DNA from: Gammaproteobacteria bacterium Milos-ODIII6
GTDB lineage: Bacteria > Pseudomonadota > Gammaproteobacteria > Chromatiales > Chromatiaceae
Assembly: GCA_029228645.1 (NCBI GenBank)
Contig: JAPTHR010000003.1
Coordinates: 124,001-188,000 of the forward strand
DNA length: 64,000 bases
Direction of reading: 5' to 3'
The position numbers were made by a program, and so were the translations under genes. Position 1 is the first letter of the stretch. Each line of letters starts with the position of its first letter. The notes under the pieces were generated by a model that did no database searches, was not told the origin of the DNA, and saw nothing but the letters and a program-made list of their open reading frames with translations. Shown here piece after piece: positions 1 to 11,458 of this stretch.

Positions 1-1
1 G

Positions 2-853
2 TACTGGCGCAGCAGCCGGTGGCAGGAGCGCAAGCGGCGCAAGGGGTGGCTGCGGAAGGGCATCGTCGTGGTGCTCCTGGGCGCGCTGGCATTCCTGCTC
101 GCCATGCCGTCGACCCACTGGGTCAAGGCGGATGTGAGCATCGAGCCGGAACAGAAGCGCAGCATCGTGGCGCCGATGCAGGGCTTCGTGGAGCATTCGC
201 TGCTGCGCGCCGGTGACGAGGTTCGGGCGGGCGATGAGCTGGGCCGCCTGGATCGGCGCGAACTGGAACTGGAAAGACAGAAGCTCAACAGTGAACTGCA
301 GCAATCGAAGCGGGAGTACCGCGGCGCACTGGCCAGTCATGATCGAGGCCAGACGGCCGTGTTCAAGGCGCGTGCCGATCAGGCGCGCGCCAAGCTGGCG
401 CTGATCGCTGAGCAGATCAAGCGCACCAGCCTGGTATCCCCGATTGACGGCTATGTGGTCAGTGGCGACCTGAGCCAGCTGATCGGGTCGCCGGTCAACC
501 GAGGGGACACCCTGTTCGAGGTTGCACCACTGCAGGACTACCGGGTGGTGCTGCAGTTGGATGAGCGCGATGCGGGATTCATCGGTGAAGGCCTGCAGGG
601 CGCCCTGGTGCTGAACGGATCGCCGGGCGAGGAACTGCCGATGCGGATCCGACGCCTGACCCCGGTCGCGGAAAGCCATGCCGGGCGCAACTTTTTCCGT
701 GTCGAGGCCGAGCTGGTCGATACGCCCGCTCACCTCCGGCCGGGGATGACCGGGGTGGCGCGGGTCAACGCCGGTGAGGCGAGCCTCGGCTGGATTCTCA
801 CGCATCGCCTGGTGAACTGGCTGAAGCTGACGCTCTGGACCCTGGAATGGTAG
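2..853 (+). CDS. HlyD-family periplasmic adaptor (5' truncated)
   Basis: The reading frame is open from the window edge, so the true start lies upstream. A basic stretch is followed by one hydrophobic segment (IVVVLLGALAFLLAM), which suggests an inner-membrane anchor. The two halves of a lipoyl/barrel-sandwich domain (APMQGFVEHSLLRAGDEV and SPIDGYVVSGDLSQL) flank a charged helical hairpin, and a beta-barrel region follows. This is the order of an HlyD/RND membrane-fusion protein, which bridges an inner-membrane pump to the periplasm. The stop lies 7 bp before the next gene, so the two are probably co-transcribed. No pump ATPase or RND protein is visible in the window, so the partner is inferred to be the M50/HlyD protein downstream. 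Confidence 0.85.
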   Translation, partial: YWRSSRWQERKRRKGWLRKGIVVVLLGALAFLLAMPSTHWVKADVSIEPEQKRSIVAPMQGFVEHSLLRAGDEVRAGDELGRLDRRELELERQKLNSELQQSKREYRGALASHDRGQTAVFKARADQARAKLALIAEQIKRTSLVSPIDGYVVSGDLSQLIGSPVNRGDTLFEVAPLQDYRVVLQLDERDAGFIGEGLQGALVLNGSPGEELPMRIRRLTPVAESHAGRNFFRVEAELVDTPAHLRPGMTGVARVNAGEASLGWILTHRLVNWLKLTLWTLEW

Positions 854-860
854 GCGGGAC

Positions 861-3017
861 ATGACCGCCGAGGCCACATTCAGTCCACACTGGTATCGCG
901 TAGCCGGCCTCACTCCCCGCTTGCGCCCGCACGTCTGCGTACACCGGCACCGGTACCGCGAGCGCAGCTGGTATGTGCTCGAGGATCGCGCCACCGGCAA
1001 GCATCACCGCGTCAACCACGCCGCCTACCAGTTCGTGGGCCTGTTCAATGGTGAGCGTCCGGTGCAGGTCGCCTGGGATCTGGCCAACGAACGGGCCGGG
1101 GACGAAGCACCGACCCAGGGCCAGGCCATCGAGATGCTCAGCCAACTGCACCAGGCGAATCTGGTGGAGGTGGACGTGAACGCGGACTTCGAAGTGCTGC
1201 TGCAGCGCCAGAAAAACTCGGAGCGGCGCCAGAAGACGCAGCGCTTCCTCAACCCTCTGGTGGTGCGCGTGCCGCTGTTCGACCCGGACCGCCTGCTGGA
1301 TCGGATCAAGCCCTACGCGGATCCGCTGTTCAGCCTGGGCGGGGCGCTGCTGTGGCTCGCGGTTGTAATCAGCGGGGTGTTGCTGGCCGGCATGCATTGG
1401 GGCGAGCTGCGCGCCCAGCCGCTGGCCTCGCTGGGCGAACCCGCCAATATCCTGCTGATGGTCCTGGTGTATCCGCTGATAAAGATTCTGCACGAACTGG
1501 CGCACGGCCTGGCGATCAAGCGCTGGGGAGGGGAGGTGCATGAACTCGGCATCGCGCTGCTGGTGGTTTTCCCGGTTCCCTATGTCGATGGCAAGGCGGC
1601 CGGCGTGTTTGCCAGTAAATGGCAGCGTGCCGCGGTCGCCTCGGCCGGGGTGGCGGCCGAACTCGTGATTGCGGTACTCGCCCTGGTCCTGTGGCTGAAT
1701 GTCGCGGATGGCCTGTTACGCGACATGCTGTTCTCCGCGATGCTGATCGCGAGCGTCTCGACCCTGTTCTTCAATGGCAATCCGCTGATGCGTTTCGACG
1801 CCTATTACGTACTGGCGGATCTGGTCGAGATTCCGGACCTGTGGAAGCGTTCGCGCGAGCACTGGTCACGGCTGTTCGGCAGAATCTTTGCGGGTAGCGC
1901 TTCGCAGGCCGCGGTTCCGATGTCCGACGCGCGCGAGCGGGCGTGGCTGATCGGTTACGGCGCGTTGTCCTGGTGTTACTGGATTGTCATCCTGTTCGGC
2001 CTGGTGTTGTTCGCCAGCAGCCTCTCGCCGGTGGCGGGATTCCTGCTCGGTGCCTGGGCAGTGGCAACCGTGCTGCTGTTACCCCTGTACCGCGGCTTCA
2101 ACAAGCTCCGTTCACACGTGCACGGCGCGCGCTCTGGCCTGCGCGCAGTGCTGCTGCTGGGATCTTTGGCTGGTCTTTTGCTGGGTACGCTCTTCCTGTT
2201 GCCGGTGGCGCAGTACAGCAGTATCCAGGGGGTGGTCTGGACCCCGGAAAACGCCCGCGTCATCCCGGGTGTTGATTGTCTCGTGCAGGCGGTCAGCGCC
2301 CGTGACGGGCAGTGGGTCGCCCAGGGTGAGGTGTTGGCGGGTTGCGACAGCACCGAGCTGGATGCGCGCATCCGTGGACTCGAGGCGGAGGCGCGCGAGG
2401 TCAAGGCCCTGATCGACGGCTTTCTCCTGGATGACCGGGTCAAACGTCGCGTTGCGAGCGAGAAGCTGCTCGCCATGCGCGAGGAACTGCGCAGCCGGCG
2501 AGAGGAAAAGGCGCGCATGACCGTGACCGCGCCGGCCAGCGGGCATTTTTACAGTGCGCGCGGGTATCTGGAGGTGGGCGCCTTTCATCCCCAGGGCAAC
2601 CTGATCGGGCACGTGCTGAAACGCGATCACCGGACCGTGATGGCGGTCATCGAGCAGGATGCGATCGGCCTGTTTGGCCCGCAGGGGGGGCAGGCGCCGC
2701 TGGTGCGTCTGCACGGGGACCTCGGCCGGGTCATACAGGCCGCTTCCTTCCAGGTGTTGCCGGGCGCCGTGCAGCGCCTTCCCAGCCCCGCGCTGGCGGT
2801 GCCTAACGGCGGGCCGATTGCGGTCGTGGAGGACTCCGCTGAGGAACTCCTTGCCCTGCGCCCGGTTTACCTGGTCGAGGTCGATCTTCCGGCGGGGGGC
2901 GACGATTACCGTGTGGGTGAACGCGCCACGCTGCGCTTCGAGCACGCGCCTGCGGCGATCGGTGAGCAATGGGTCCGGCGTCTGCGCCAGCTCTTCCTGG
3001 GCACGACCACGCTCTGA
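861..3017 (+). CDS. PqqD-like / M50 site-2 protease / HlyD fusion membrane protein
   Basis: This 718-residue protein appears to be three modules. Residues about 30-120 resemble a PqqD-type winged helix, a fold that often binds peptide substrates. Residues about 165-430 form a multi-helix membrane domain with the zinc motif HELAHG near residue 211 and a second motif, NGNPLMRFDAYY, near 305, both typical of M50 site-2 proteases. After the last helices the C-terminal third carries HlyD-like halves (VVWTPENARVIPGVDC and TVTAPASGHFYSARGY) around a short charged coil. M50 proteases cut substrates within the membrane, but some homologues act as transport subunits, so protease activity is not certain. 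The start ATG is 7 bp after the adaptor gene, and the stop TGA overlaps the next ATG by one base, so the three genes look translationally coupled. Confidence 0.8.
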   Translation: MTAEATFSPHWYRVAGLTPRLRPHVCVHRHRYRERSWYVLEDRATGKHHRVNHAAYQFVGLFNGERPVQVAWDLANERAGDEAPTQGQAIEMLSQLHQANLVEVDVNADFEVLLQRQKNSERRQKTQRFLNPLVVRVPLFDPDRLLDRIKPYADPLFSLGGALLWLAVVISGVLLAGMHWGELRAQPLASLGEPANILLMVLVYPLIKILHELAHGLAIKRWGGEVHELGIALLVVFPVPYVDGKAAGVFASKWQRAAVASAGVAAELVIAVLALVLWLNVADGLLRDMLFSAMLIASVSTLFFNGNPLMRFDAYYVLADLVEIPDLWKRSREHWSRLFGRIFAGSASQAAVPMSDARERAWLIGYGALSWCYWIVILFGLVLFASSLSPVAGFLLGAWAVATVLLLPLYRGFNKLRSHVHGARSGLRAVLLLGSLAGLLLGTLFLLPVAQYSSIQGVVWTPENARVIPGVDCLVQAVSARDGQWVAQGEVLAGCDSTELDARIRGLEAEAREVKALIDGFLLDDRVKRRVASEKLLAMREELRSRREEKARMTVTAPASGHFYSARGYLEVGAFHPQGNLIGHVLKRDHRTVMAVIEQDAIGLFGPQGGQAPLVRLHGDLGRVIQAASFQVLPGAVQRLPSPALAVPNGGPIAVVEDSAEELLALRPVYLVEVDLPAGGDDYRVGERATLRFEHAPAAIGEQWVRRLRQLFLGTTTL

Positions 3018-4981
3018 TGGCGCAGGCTGTTACCCAGCTGGGCCCGAGCAGTGGCTTCCTCCCCGGTGAGCGACCCGGCGCCTACCCGGAGCGGCGCGCC
3101 GATGATGCCGGCAGGCACCCTTTGGAGCGCTTGTTGCCACGTGGCCGCAAGAGTCTGCGCGAATGCGGGCGCCTCGCGGCCAGGGTGCTGGCGCGTGTCC
3201 AGGAGATGGAAGGGCAGGGCGCGCTGTCGGGCCAGGCGCTCGAGAACCTGCGGCGGCGCCTGCGTGGCGAAGGACTGAGCGATGACAATGTGGTCGAGGC
3301 CTTTGCGCTCACCAGCCTCGCCGCAAGAGAGCAGCTCGGGTTCCTGCCGCGAGAGGTCCAGCTGATCGGTGCCTGGGTGATGTTGCGCGGCCAGTTGGCC
3401 GAGATGCAGACCGGCGAGGGAAAGACGCTCACCGCGACCCTGCCTGCGTCGGCGGTGGCGCTGACCGGAATCCCGGTGCACGTGATCACCGCCAACGATT
3501 ATCTCGCGCAACGCGACGCCGACAGCATGCGCCCGGTCTACGAGGCCCTCGGTCTGACGGTGGCGGCGATCACGGGTGAGATGCAGGACGAGGCCCGCCG
3601 CGCGGCCTATGCGGCGGACGTCACTTATTGCAGCGCGCAGCAGCTGGTCTTCGATTACCTGCGTGACCGCGTCACCCTGGACGGCGATCGCGGCAGCCTG
3701 CGCCTCGCGCTGGAGGATCTCCTCGGGCAGGGTTCGCGCCAGCAGCAGCTGTTTCTGCGCGGCCTGTGCTACGCGATCGTGGATGAAGCCGACAGTGTCC
3801 TGGTCGACGAGGCCAGAACCCCGTTGTTGTTGTCCAGGGTCACCCCCGGCGGTTTGCAGCGCAGTGTACTGGTGACCGCGCTCTACCTGGCCAGGCAGCT
3901 CAAGCCCGGGGTCCATTACAAACTGGATGCGCGTCATCACAGTGCGGAACTGACCCGTGCCGGCGAGCAACAGATTGCCGATCGGACACAGACAATGGAG
4001 GGGTTCTGGCAGGGTCCAAGGCGCCGCCGGCGCCTGATCCTGCAGGCCTTGCTGGCGATGCACCTGTTCGTTCGGGACCGCGACTACATGGTGCGCGAGG
4101 ACCAGGTGGAGATCATCGACAGCAACACCGGGCGGGCCATGCCGGACCGCGCCTGGGAGAGCGAACTGCACAACCTGATCGAACTCAAGGAAGGCCTCAA
4201 GCCCTCGGGCAAACGCGAACACATCGCGCGCCTGACGTACCAGAATTTTTTTCGCCGTTACATTGTCCTGGCCGGCATGAGCGGTACCGTGCGCGAGGTG
4301 GAGTCGGAGCTGCGGCGCGTCTACCGCCAGGCGGTGGTCACGGTCCCGCCGCACCAGCCGGTGGTGCGCCATGACCTCGGGATGCGCTGCGCCGCCGGGC
4401 CAGCGGAGCAGCAGGCCTGGCTGGTGCAAAGGGTGCGTGCACTACTCGAGGAGGGACGGGCGATCCTTGTCGGCACCCGTACCCTCGGGGTGTCGGAAGC
4501 GATTGCGGCGGCTTTTGATGCGGCTGGGCTGCCCTATCAGCTGCTGAATGCGCGTCAGGGGCGGCACGAGGCGGAGATCATCGCAGAGGCCGGCCAGCCG
4601 GGCAGGGTCACCATCGCGACCAATATGGCCGGCAGGGGCACCGATATCCAGGTGCATCGCTCGGTCCTGGCGTGCGGCGGTCTGCACGTGATCGCCACCG
4701 AGATCAATGACGCGCGCCGCCTGGATCGGCAGCTGTTCGGTCGCAGTGCCCGCCAGGGGCAGCCCGGAAGCTACGAGGTCGTGATTCATCGTGACGACCC
4801 GATGTTCCAGCGTCATCTCTCCGCGGGCCTGCGCGACCTGTTGCCGCGCCTGGCGCCACGCCGGGCAATGCGGCGGGTTCAGCAGGCCGAGGAGCGCCTG
4901 CACGCCCGCCTGCGGGCGCGCCTGTTGCGCTCGGAGGAGCATCTCTCAGAGAAGCTGGCCTTTACCGGGCAGGCGGAATAG
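3017..4981 (+). CDS. SecA-like preprotein translocase ATPase paralogue (short form)
   Basis: A SecA-family motor of about 654 residues, against about 900 for housekeeping SecA. The Walker A motif MQTGEGKTLTA, the DEAD-type motif AIVDEADSVLVDEARTPLLL and the second RecA-domain motif TNMAGRGTDI are intact, so ATP hydrolysis is expected. It ends soon after the second motor domain and has no cysteine-rich zinc-binding tail, so the SecB/lipid-binding C-terminus is missing. I chose the ATG that overlaps the upstream TGA (TGATG) rather than an upstream ATG inside the previous gene. The tight link to an M50/HlyD protein and an adaptor suggests a dedicated export motor, not general Sec. Identity as a SecA paralogue is secure; its substrate and partner channel are unknown. 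Confidence 0.85.
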   Translation: MAQAVTQLGPSSGFLPGERPGAYPERRADDAGRHPLERLLPRGRKSLRECGRLAARVLARVQEMEGQGALSGQALENLRRRLRGEGLSDDNVVEAFALTSLAAREQLGFLPREVQLIGAWVMLRGQLAEMQTGEGKTLTATLPASAVALTGIPVHVITANDYLAQRDADSMRPVYEALGLTVAAITGEMQDEARRAAYAADVTYCSAQQLVFDYLRDRVTLDGDRGSLRLALEDLLGQGSRQQQLFLRGLCYAIVDEADSVLVDEARTPLLLSRVTPGGLQRSVLVTALYLARQLKPGVHYKLDARHHSAELTRAGEQQIADRTQTMEGFWQGPRRRRRLILQALLAMHLFVRDRDYMVREDQVEIIDSNTGRAMPDRAWESELHNLIELKEGLKPSGKREHIARLTYQNFFRRYIVLAGMSGTVREVESELRRVYRQAVVTVPPHQPVVRHDLGMRCAAGPAEQQAWLVQRVRALLEEGRAILVGTRTLGVSEAIAAAFDAAGLPYQLLNARQGRHEAEIIAEAGQPGRVTIATNMAGRGTDIQVHRSVLACGGLHVIATEINDARRLDRQLFGRSARQGQPGSYEVVIHRDDPMFQRHLSAGLRDLLPRLAPRRAMRRVQQAEERLHARLRARLLRSEEHLSEKLAFTGQAE

Positions 4982-5007
4982 CTTCCGCGTTACCCCGGGT
5001 GCTTTTC

Positions 5008-5172
5008 GTAGCAGCGGCCTTGGCCGCGAACAAGTGTTTCTTCGGCGTCTGTGCCGGCTGCTGTTCGCGAGCAAGCTCGCTCCTACGGCACGGTAGTGTT
5101 CCCGGCCGCGAATAGGCGGTTTTCGTGGATCGAGGTGTCGCTTTCGCGAGCAAGCTCGCTCCTACGCGCTGT
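5008..5172. repeat. REP-like palindromes (three half-units)
   Basis: Two motifs alternate: GGCCTTGGCCGCGAA and TTCGCGAGCAAGCTCGCTCC, separated by variable spacers. The same pair forms the long array at 32431-33058. They are GC-rich imperfect palindromes like the REP/BIME elements of pseudomonads. They lie between the convergent SecA-like gene and nrdB. No RAYT transposase is present in the window. Confidence 0.8.
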
Positions 5173-5182
5173 TGTCGGAGGC

Positions 5183-5226
5183 AAAAAAAAAACCGGGAGC
5201 GCCTTCACCGCAAGGCGCGCCCGGTT
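5183..5226 (-). terminator. Rho-independent terminator downstream of nrdB
   Basis: Read on the minus strand, an inverted repeat (CCGGGCGCGCCTT and AAGGCGCTCCCGG around a GCGGTG loop, one mismatch) is followed directly by ten T residues. It lies about 320 bp after the nrdB stop, beyond the tandem repeat array, and is the first good terminator for the nrdAB transcript. Confidence 0.8.
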
Positions 5227-5334
5227 GGGTGTATGGTGCCGGAGTGACCCTTGTCCCCGCTGTTCATGGGTTTCTTCGCAGCGGGTCTTGAAGGGGGGAG
5301 TTCTTTCCAGGCCCCTCCGGCATTGAATCGTCAT

Positions 5335-5546
5335 GTCACCCGCCCCACTTGTGGGGAGGGACGGGGAGGGGAGTTCAACAGCTTCCTCTTCGTCACCCGC
5401 CCCACTTGTGGGGAGGGATGGGGAGGGGAACTCAACAGCTTTCCTCTTCGTCACCCGCCCCACTTGTGGGGAGGGATGGGGAGGGGAACTCAACAGCTTT
5501 CCTCTTCGTCACCCGCCCCACTTGTGGGGAGGGATGGGGAGGGGAA
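5335..5546. repeat. 58-bp tandem repeat array, about 3.6 copies
   Basis: Copies begin at about 5335, 5392, 5450 and 5508, each opening with GTCACCCGCCCCACTTGTGG and continuing into a G-rich GGAGGGATGGGGAGGGG block and a short AACAGCTTTCCTCTTC spacer. The first copy differs at a few positions and the last stops at the nrdB stop codon. Spacers are the same in every unit, so this is not CRISPR. The core (complementary C-rich and G-rich arms) resembles the dispersed repeats at 12735 and 34274. Confidence 0.9.
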
Positions 5547-6755
<1,209 letters not shown>

Positions 6756-6808
6756 GGTGTTCGTCTCCTCTCACGTGGGATTGTGGTTATCCCGAAATAT
6801 CTTTTGTT

Positions 6809-6896
6809 AACCGCTAAGACCGCAAAGGACGCCAAGGATTCTGTTCTTATTGCCTTGGCTTTATCTTTGCGTTCTTCGCGTCCTTGGCGGTGAAAA
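6809..6896. repeat. Dispersed imperfect palindrome (nrdA-nrdB intergenic copy)
   Basis: A left arm ACCGCAAAGGACGCCAAGG (preceded by CCGCTAAG) and a right arm CTTCGCGTCCTTGGCGGT are complementary, so the transcript would fold into a long hairpin. The same family recurs at 23588-24200, 28861-29412, 60709-60794 and 62870-62940, each time between genes of one operon. Confidence 0.85.
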
Positions 6897-6898
6897 GC

Positions 6899-9802
<2,904 letters not shown>

Positions 9803-9896
9803 AGGGCTCCTCCTGAAAGCAGATACTGGTTTTGTGAATGTGTTTTTGGCCGCCTTGCACGGCCTGCTGCCGATCGAGCTGCCGTCCGATCGTGAA

Positions 9897-9960
9897 ACGC
9901 AATATATACGCTGGTGGGCGGCTGTCAACCACAAGATATTGTGTAAAAACGTGTGGAAAA
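9897..9960 (-). promoter_or_regulatory. nrdAB promoter with two NrdR boxes and DnaA-like boxes
   Basis: On the minus strand a -35 TTGACA (9928-9923) and a -10 TATATT (9906-9901) are 16 bp apart. Two near-palindromes fit the NrdR box: the one at 9929-9944 (ACACAATATCTTGTGG on the minus strand) abuts the -35 and the one at 9897-9912 covers the -10. Their starts are 32 bp apart, about three helical turns, the spacing expected for co-operative NrdR binding. Just upstream are TTTTACACA (9948-9940) and TTTTCCACA (9960-9952), both fitting the DnaA-box consensus TTWTNCACA. The leader then runs to the nrdA start. Confidence 0.85.
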
Positions 9961-10175
9961 CTGTTGGGGAAAAGTGTGCATGAGGGTTGTGGACGGTATA
10001 AATCCTGCCGGGATCAAGGACTTGTGGCAGGTCCCCGGGGGCCTTGCCGCGTACGCCGCGCGCACTGCCCGGGGGACACCGCGCTGCCCACCGGGCTCTG
10101 CGTCCGGGCCACCCGCCAGGCACGCATCCGGGGGACCTGGCGCTGATCCCGGTTTCGGCCGGCGTTCTGCCCTGG
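9961..10175. other. Intergenic, no supported gene
   Basis: GC-rich sequence upstream of the nrdAB promoter. Short frames on both strands lack ribosome binding sites and recognisable composition. I see nothing specific. Confidence 0.5.
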
Positions 10176-10342
10176 CTAGGAGTCTGCGCGGTAGAAACGA
10201 TCGAAGCGAAAAGGCGATAGGGATTATCAGGTCAGTTTATCGAACGAGACGAATAGTGGGCCTATTTAACGAGTTGGATAAGCTGAGATGATGATTCATG
10301 GCGCTTTTGCAGCAGATTGATTTCTGCCGCGCAGGCTCCTAG
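10176..10342 (+). mobile_element. 167-bp MITE-like element, copy 1
   Basis: The element is bounded by terminal inverted repeats CTAGGAGTCTGCGCGG and its near-complement CCGCGCAGGCTCCTAG. It has no coding capacity. Copy 2 at 12870-13036 is the reverse complement, the same length, and by eye differs at one base (in the right terminal repeat). This is the structure of a non-autonomous transposable element. No matching transposase lies in the window. Confidence 0.85.
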
Positions 10343-10462
10343 GTCCCGGGGCGCGGGTTTTTGGTGCAGGCAGTCCGCCTGAATGCACCAGCAGCGCCCC
10401 ATTTGGCGTGCCAATCGGAGGGGGGGAATTGATAACCGATTGATAATAATAAAATATTTGTT

Positions 10463-10479
10463 TTGGCACAGAAGCTGCA
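10463..10479 (+). promoter_or_regulatory. Sigma54 promoter upstream of nasT
   Basis: TTGGCAC-N5-CTGCA places GG and GC exactly 10 bp apart, the sigma54 -24/-12 spacing, with a predicted start near 10490. About 75-100 bp upstream an inverted repeat TGGTGCA-N15-TGCACCA (10362-10390) contains NtrC-like half-sites, but in the opposite order and with longer spacing than the canonical site. Confidence 0.75.
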
Positions 10480-10489
10480 AATTCCTTGC

Positions 10490-10598
10490 TGCACGACAGC
10501 TCTTGGTTGGGCTGTCCTGCTCCTTTCTTCCTCCTACCTCGGGAAGCCTGGCATTGTCCAGGCACGTTGACCCCGCCAGCTCGGCGGGGTTTTTTTTA
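10490..10598 (+). ncRNA. Candidate sigma54-driven small RNA or attenuated leader of nasT
   Basis: Between the sigma54 promoter and a strong terminator lie about 108 nt without a coding frame. They can fold into a hairpin GACAGC/GCTGTC (10495-10516), a hairpin CCTGG/CCAGG with loop CATTGT (10547-10562) and the terminator hairpin. This could be a nitrogen-regulated small RNA or an attenuated nasT leader. The loop does not fit the ANTAR rule (A at position 1, G at position 4). Inference from sequence only. Confidence 0.5.
10572..10598 (+). terminator. Rho-independent terminator
   Basis: Perfect 7-bp stem CCCCGCC/GGCGGGG with a 5-nt loop, followed by eight T residues. It lies 68 bp before the nasT start and 90 bp after the sigma54 promoter, so it would end a short transcript unless read through. 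Confidence 0.9.
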
Positions 10599-10665
10599 GC
10601 GGTGGCGGAGGTGGCTTTTTGAGCTAAAGTGCGCTGTTTTCCAAGGTTTCAGGGGGCGTCCGCGC

Positions 10666-11265
10666 GTGGACGAGGACAAGCCAAAACTTCGCGTCATGCT
10701 GGTGGGCTTGGATGCCGCCAGGATCGAGAGCGTGCTCTCCGATTTCGCCTGCAATGACTGCCGGATCGTGGCCACCGCCTCGGCAACCGACGACCTGCTG
10801 GCCGCGGTCGGCCGTTATCAGCCAGATGTGGTCCTGATCGACATGCAGGCACCCAACCGGGATACCCTCGAGAGCCTGCGTTCGGTGCAGGCGCATACCC
10901 CCCGCCCGATGGTCATGCTCAGCCAGGACGACGATCCGGATACCATCCGGCGCGCGGTGCAGGCGGGCGTGAGCGCCTACGTGGTCGACGGCTTGCAGAG
11001 CAAGCGCGTGCGTCCCATCCTGGATGCCGCGATCGCGCGCTTCGAGCATTTTCGTGAACTGGAAGATGAACTGCACAAGACCCGCTCGCAGCTGGCCGAG
11101 CGCAAACTCATCGACCGCGCCAAAGGGCTGATCATGACCCAGCGCGGTATCGGCGAGCCCGAGGCCTACCGCCTGCTGCGCAAGGCCGCCATGGATCGCA
11201 ACATGCGCCTGGTGGAAGTCGCCGAACAGACGCTCGCCGCCGCCGAACTGTTGCGTGGGCGCTGA
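10666..11265 (+). CDS. nasT: NasT-type ANTAR antiterminator
   Basis: The 199-residue protein has a receiver-like domain (residues 8-125, VLIDMQAP at the usual phospho-acceptor position) and a C-terminal ANTAR RNA-binding domain (about 130-195, with ERKLIDRAKGLIM and YRLLRKAAMDRNMRLVEVA). ANTAR proteins bind paired hexaloop hairpins in leader RNA and prevent terminator formation. Exactly such a leader precedes nrtA in this window. The GTG start follows an AGGGGG ribosome site. The usual partner, the nitrate sensor NasS that sequesters NasT, is not adjacent. The gene sits between two inverted MITE copies with a FAD reductase downstream. Confidence 0.92.
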   Translation: MDEDKPKLRVMLVGLDAARIESVLSDFACNDCRIVATASATDDLLAAVGRYQPDVVLIDMQAPNRDTLESLRSVQAHTPRPMVMLSQDDDPDTIRRAVQAGVSAYVVDGLQSKRVRPILDAAIARFEHFRELEDELHKTRSQLAERKLIDRAKGLIMTQRGIGEPEAYRLLRKAAMDRNMRLVEVAEQTLAAAELLRGR

Positions 11266-11458
11266 TCCGCCCGGGGGCCGGTGCACCGCGTGAGTGCGAG
11301 CGCCGCCGCGATATGCTCGCAAACAGGGCGCCGTGCCTGCGAAGGCATCGGAGAAATCGGTCGAGACGCCGCATGGAATACCTTTTCTCTGCTGGCCTGA
11401 ACACTGCATGGCTAAACTCATGCTGCCCCGGTAGCAAGTCCGATCGAGGAGACTGTCG

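Noticed and set aside
10362-10390. Canonical NtrC site upstream of the nasT sigma54 promoter
   Set aside because: The half-sites are in the wrong order and 15 bp apart, so I only mention it as a possible activator site.
10547-10562. ANTAR-type hexaloop hairpin in the nasT leader
   Set aside because: The six-base loop is CATTGT, with C at position 1, so it does not meet the A1/G4 rule.
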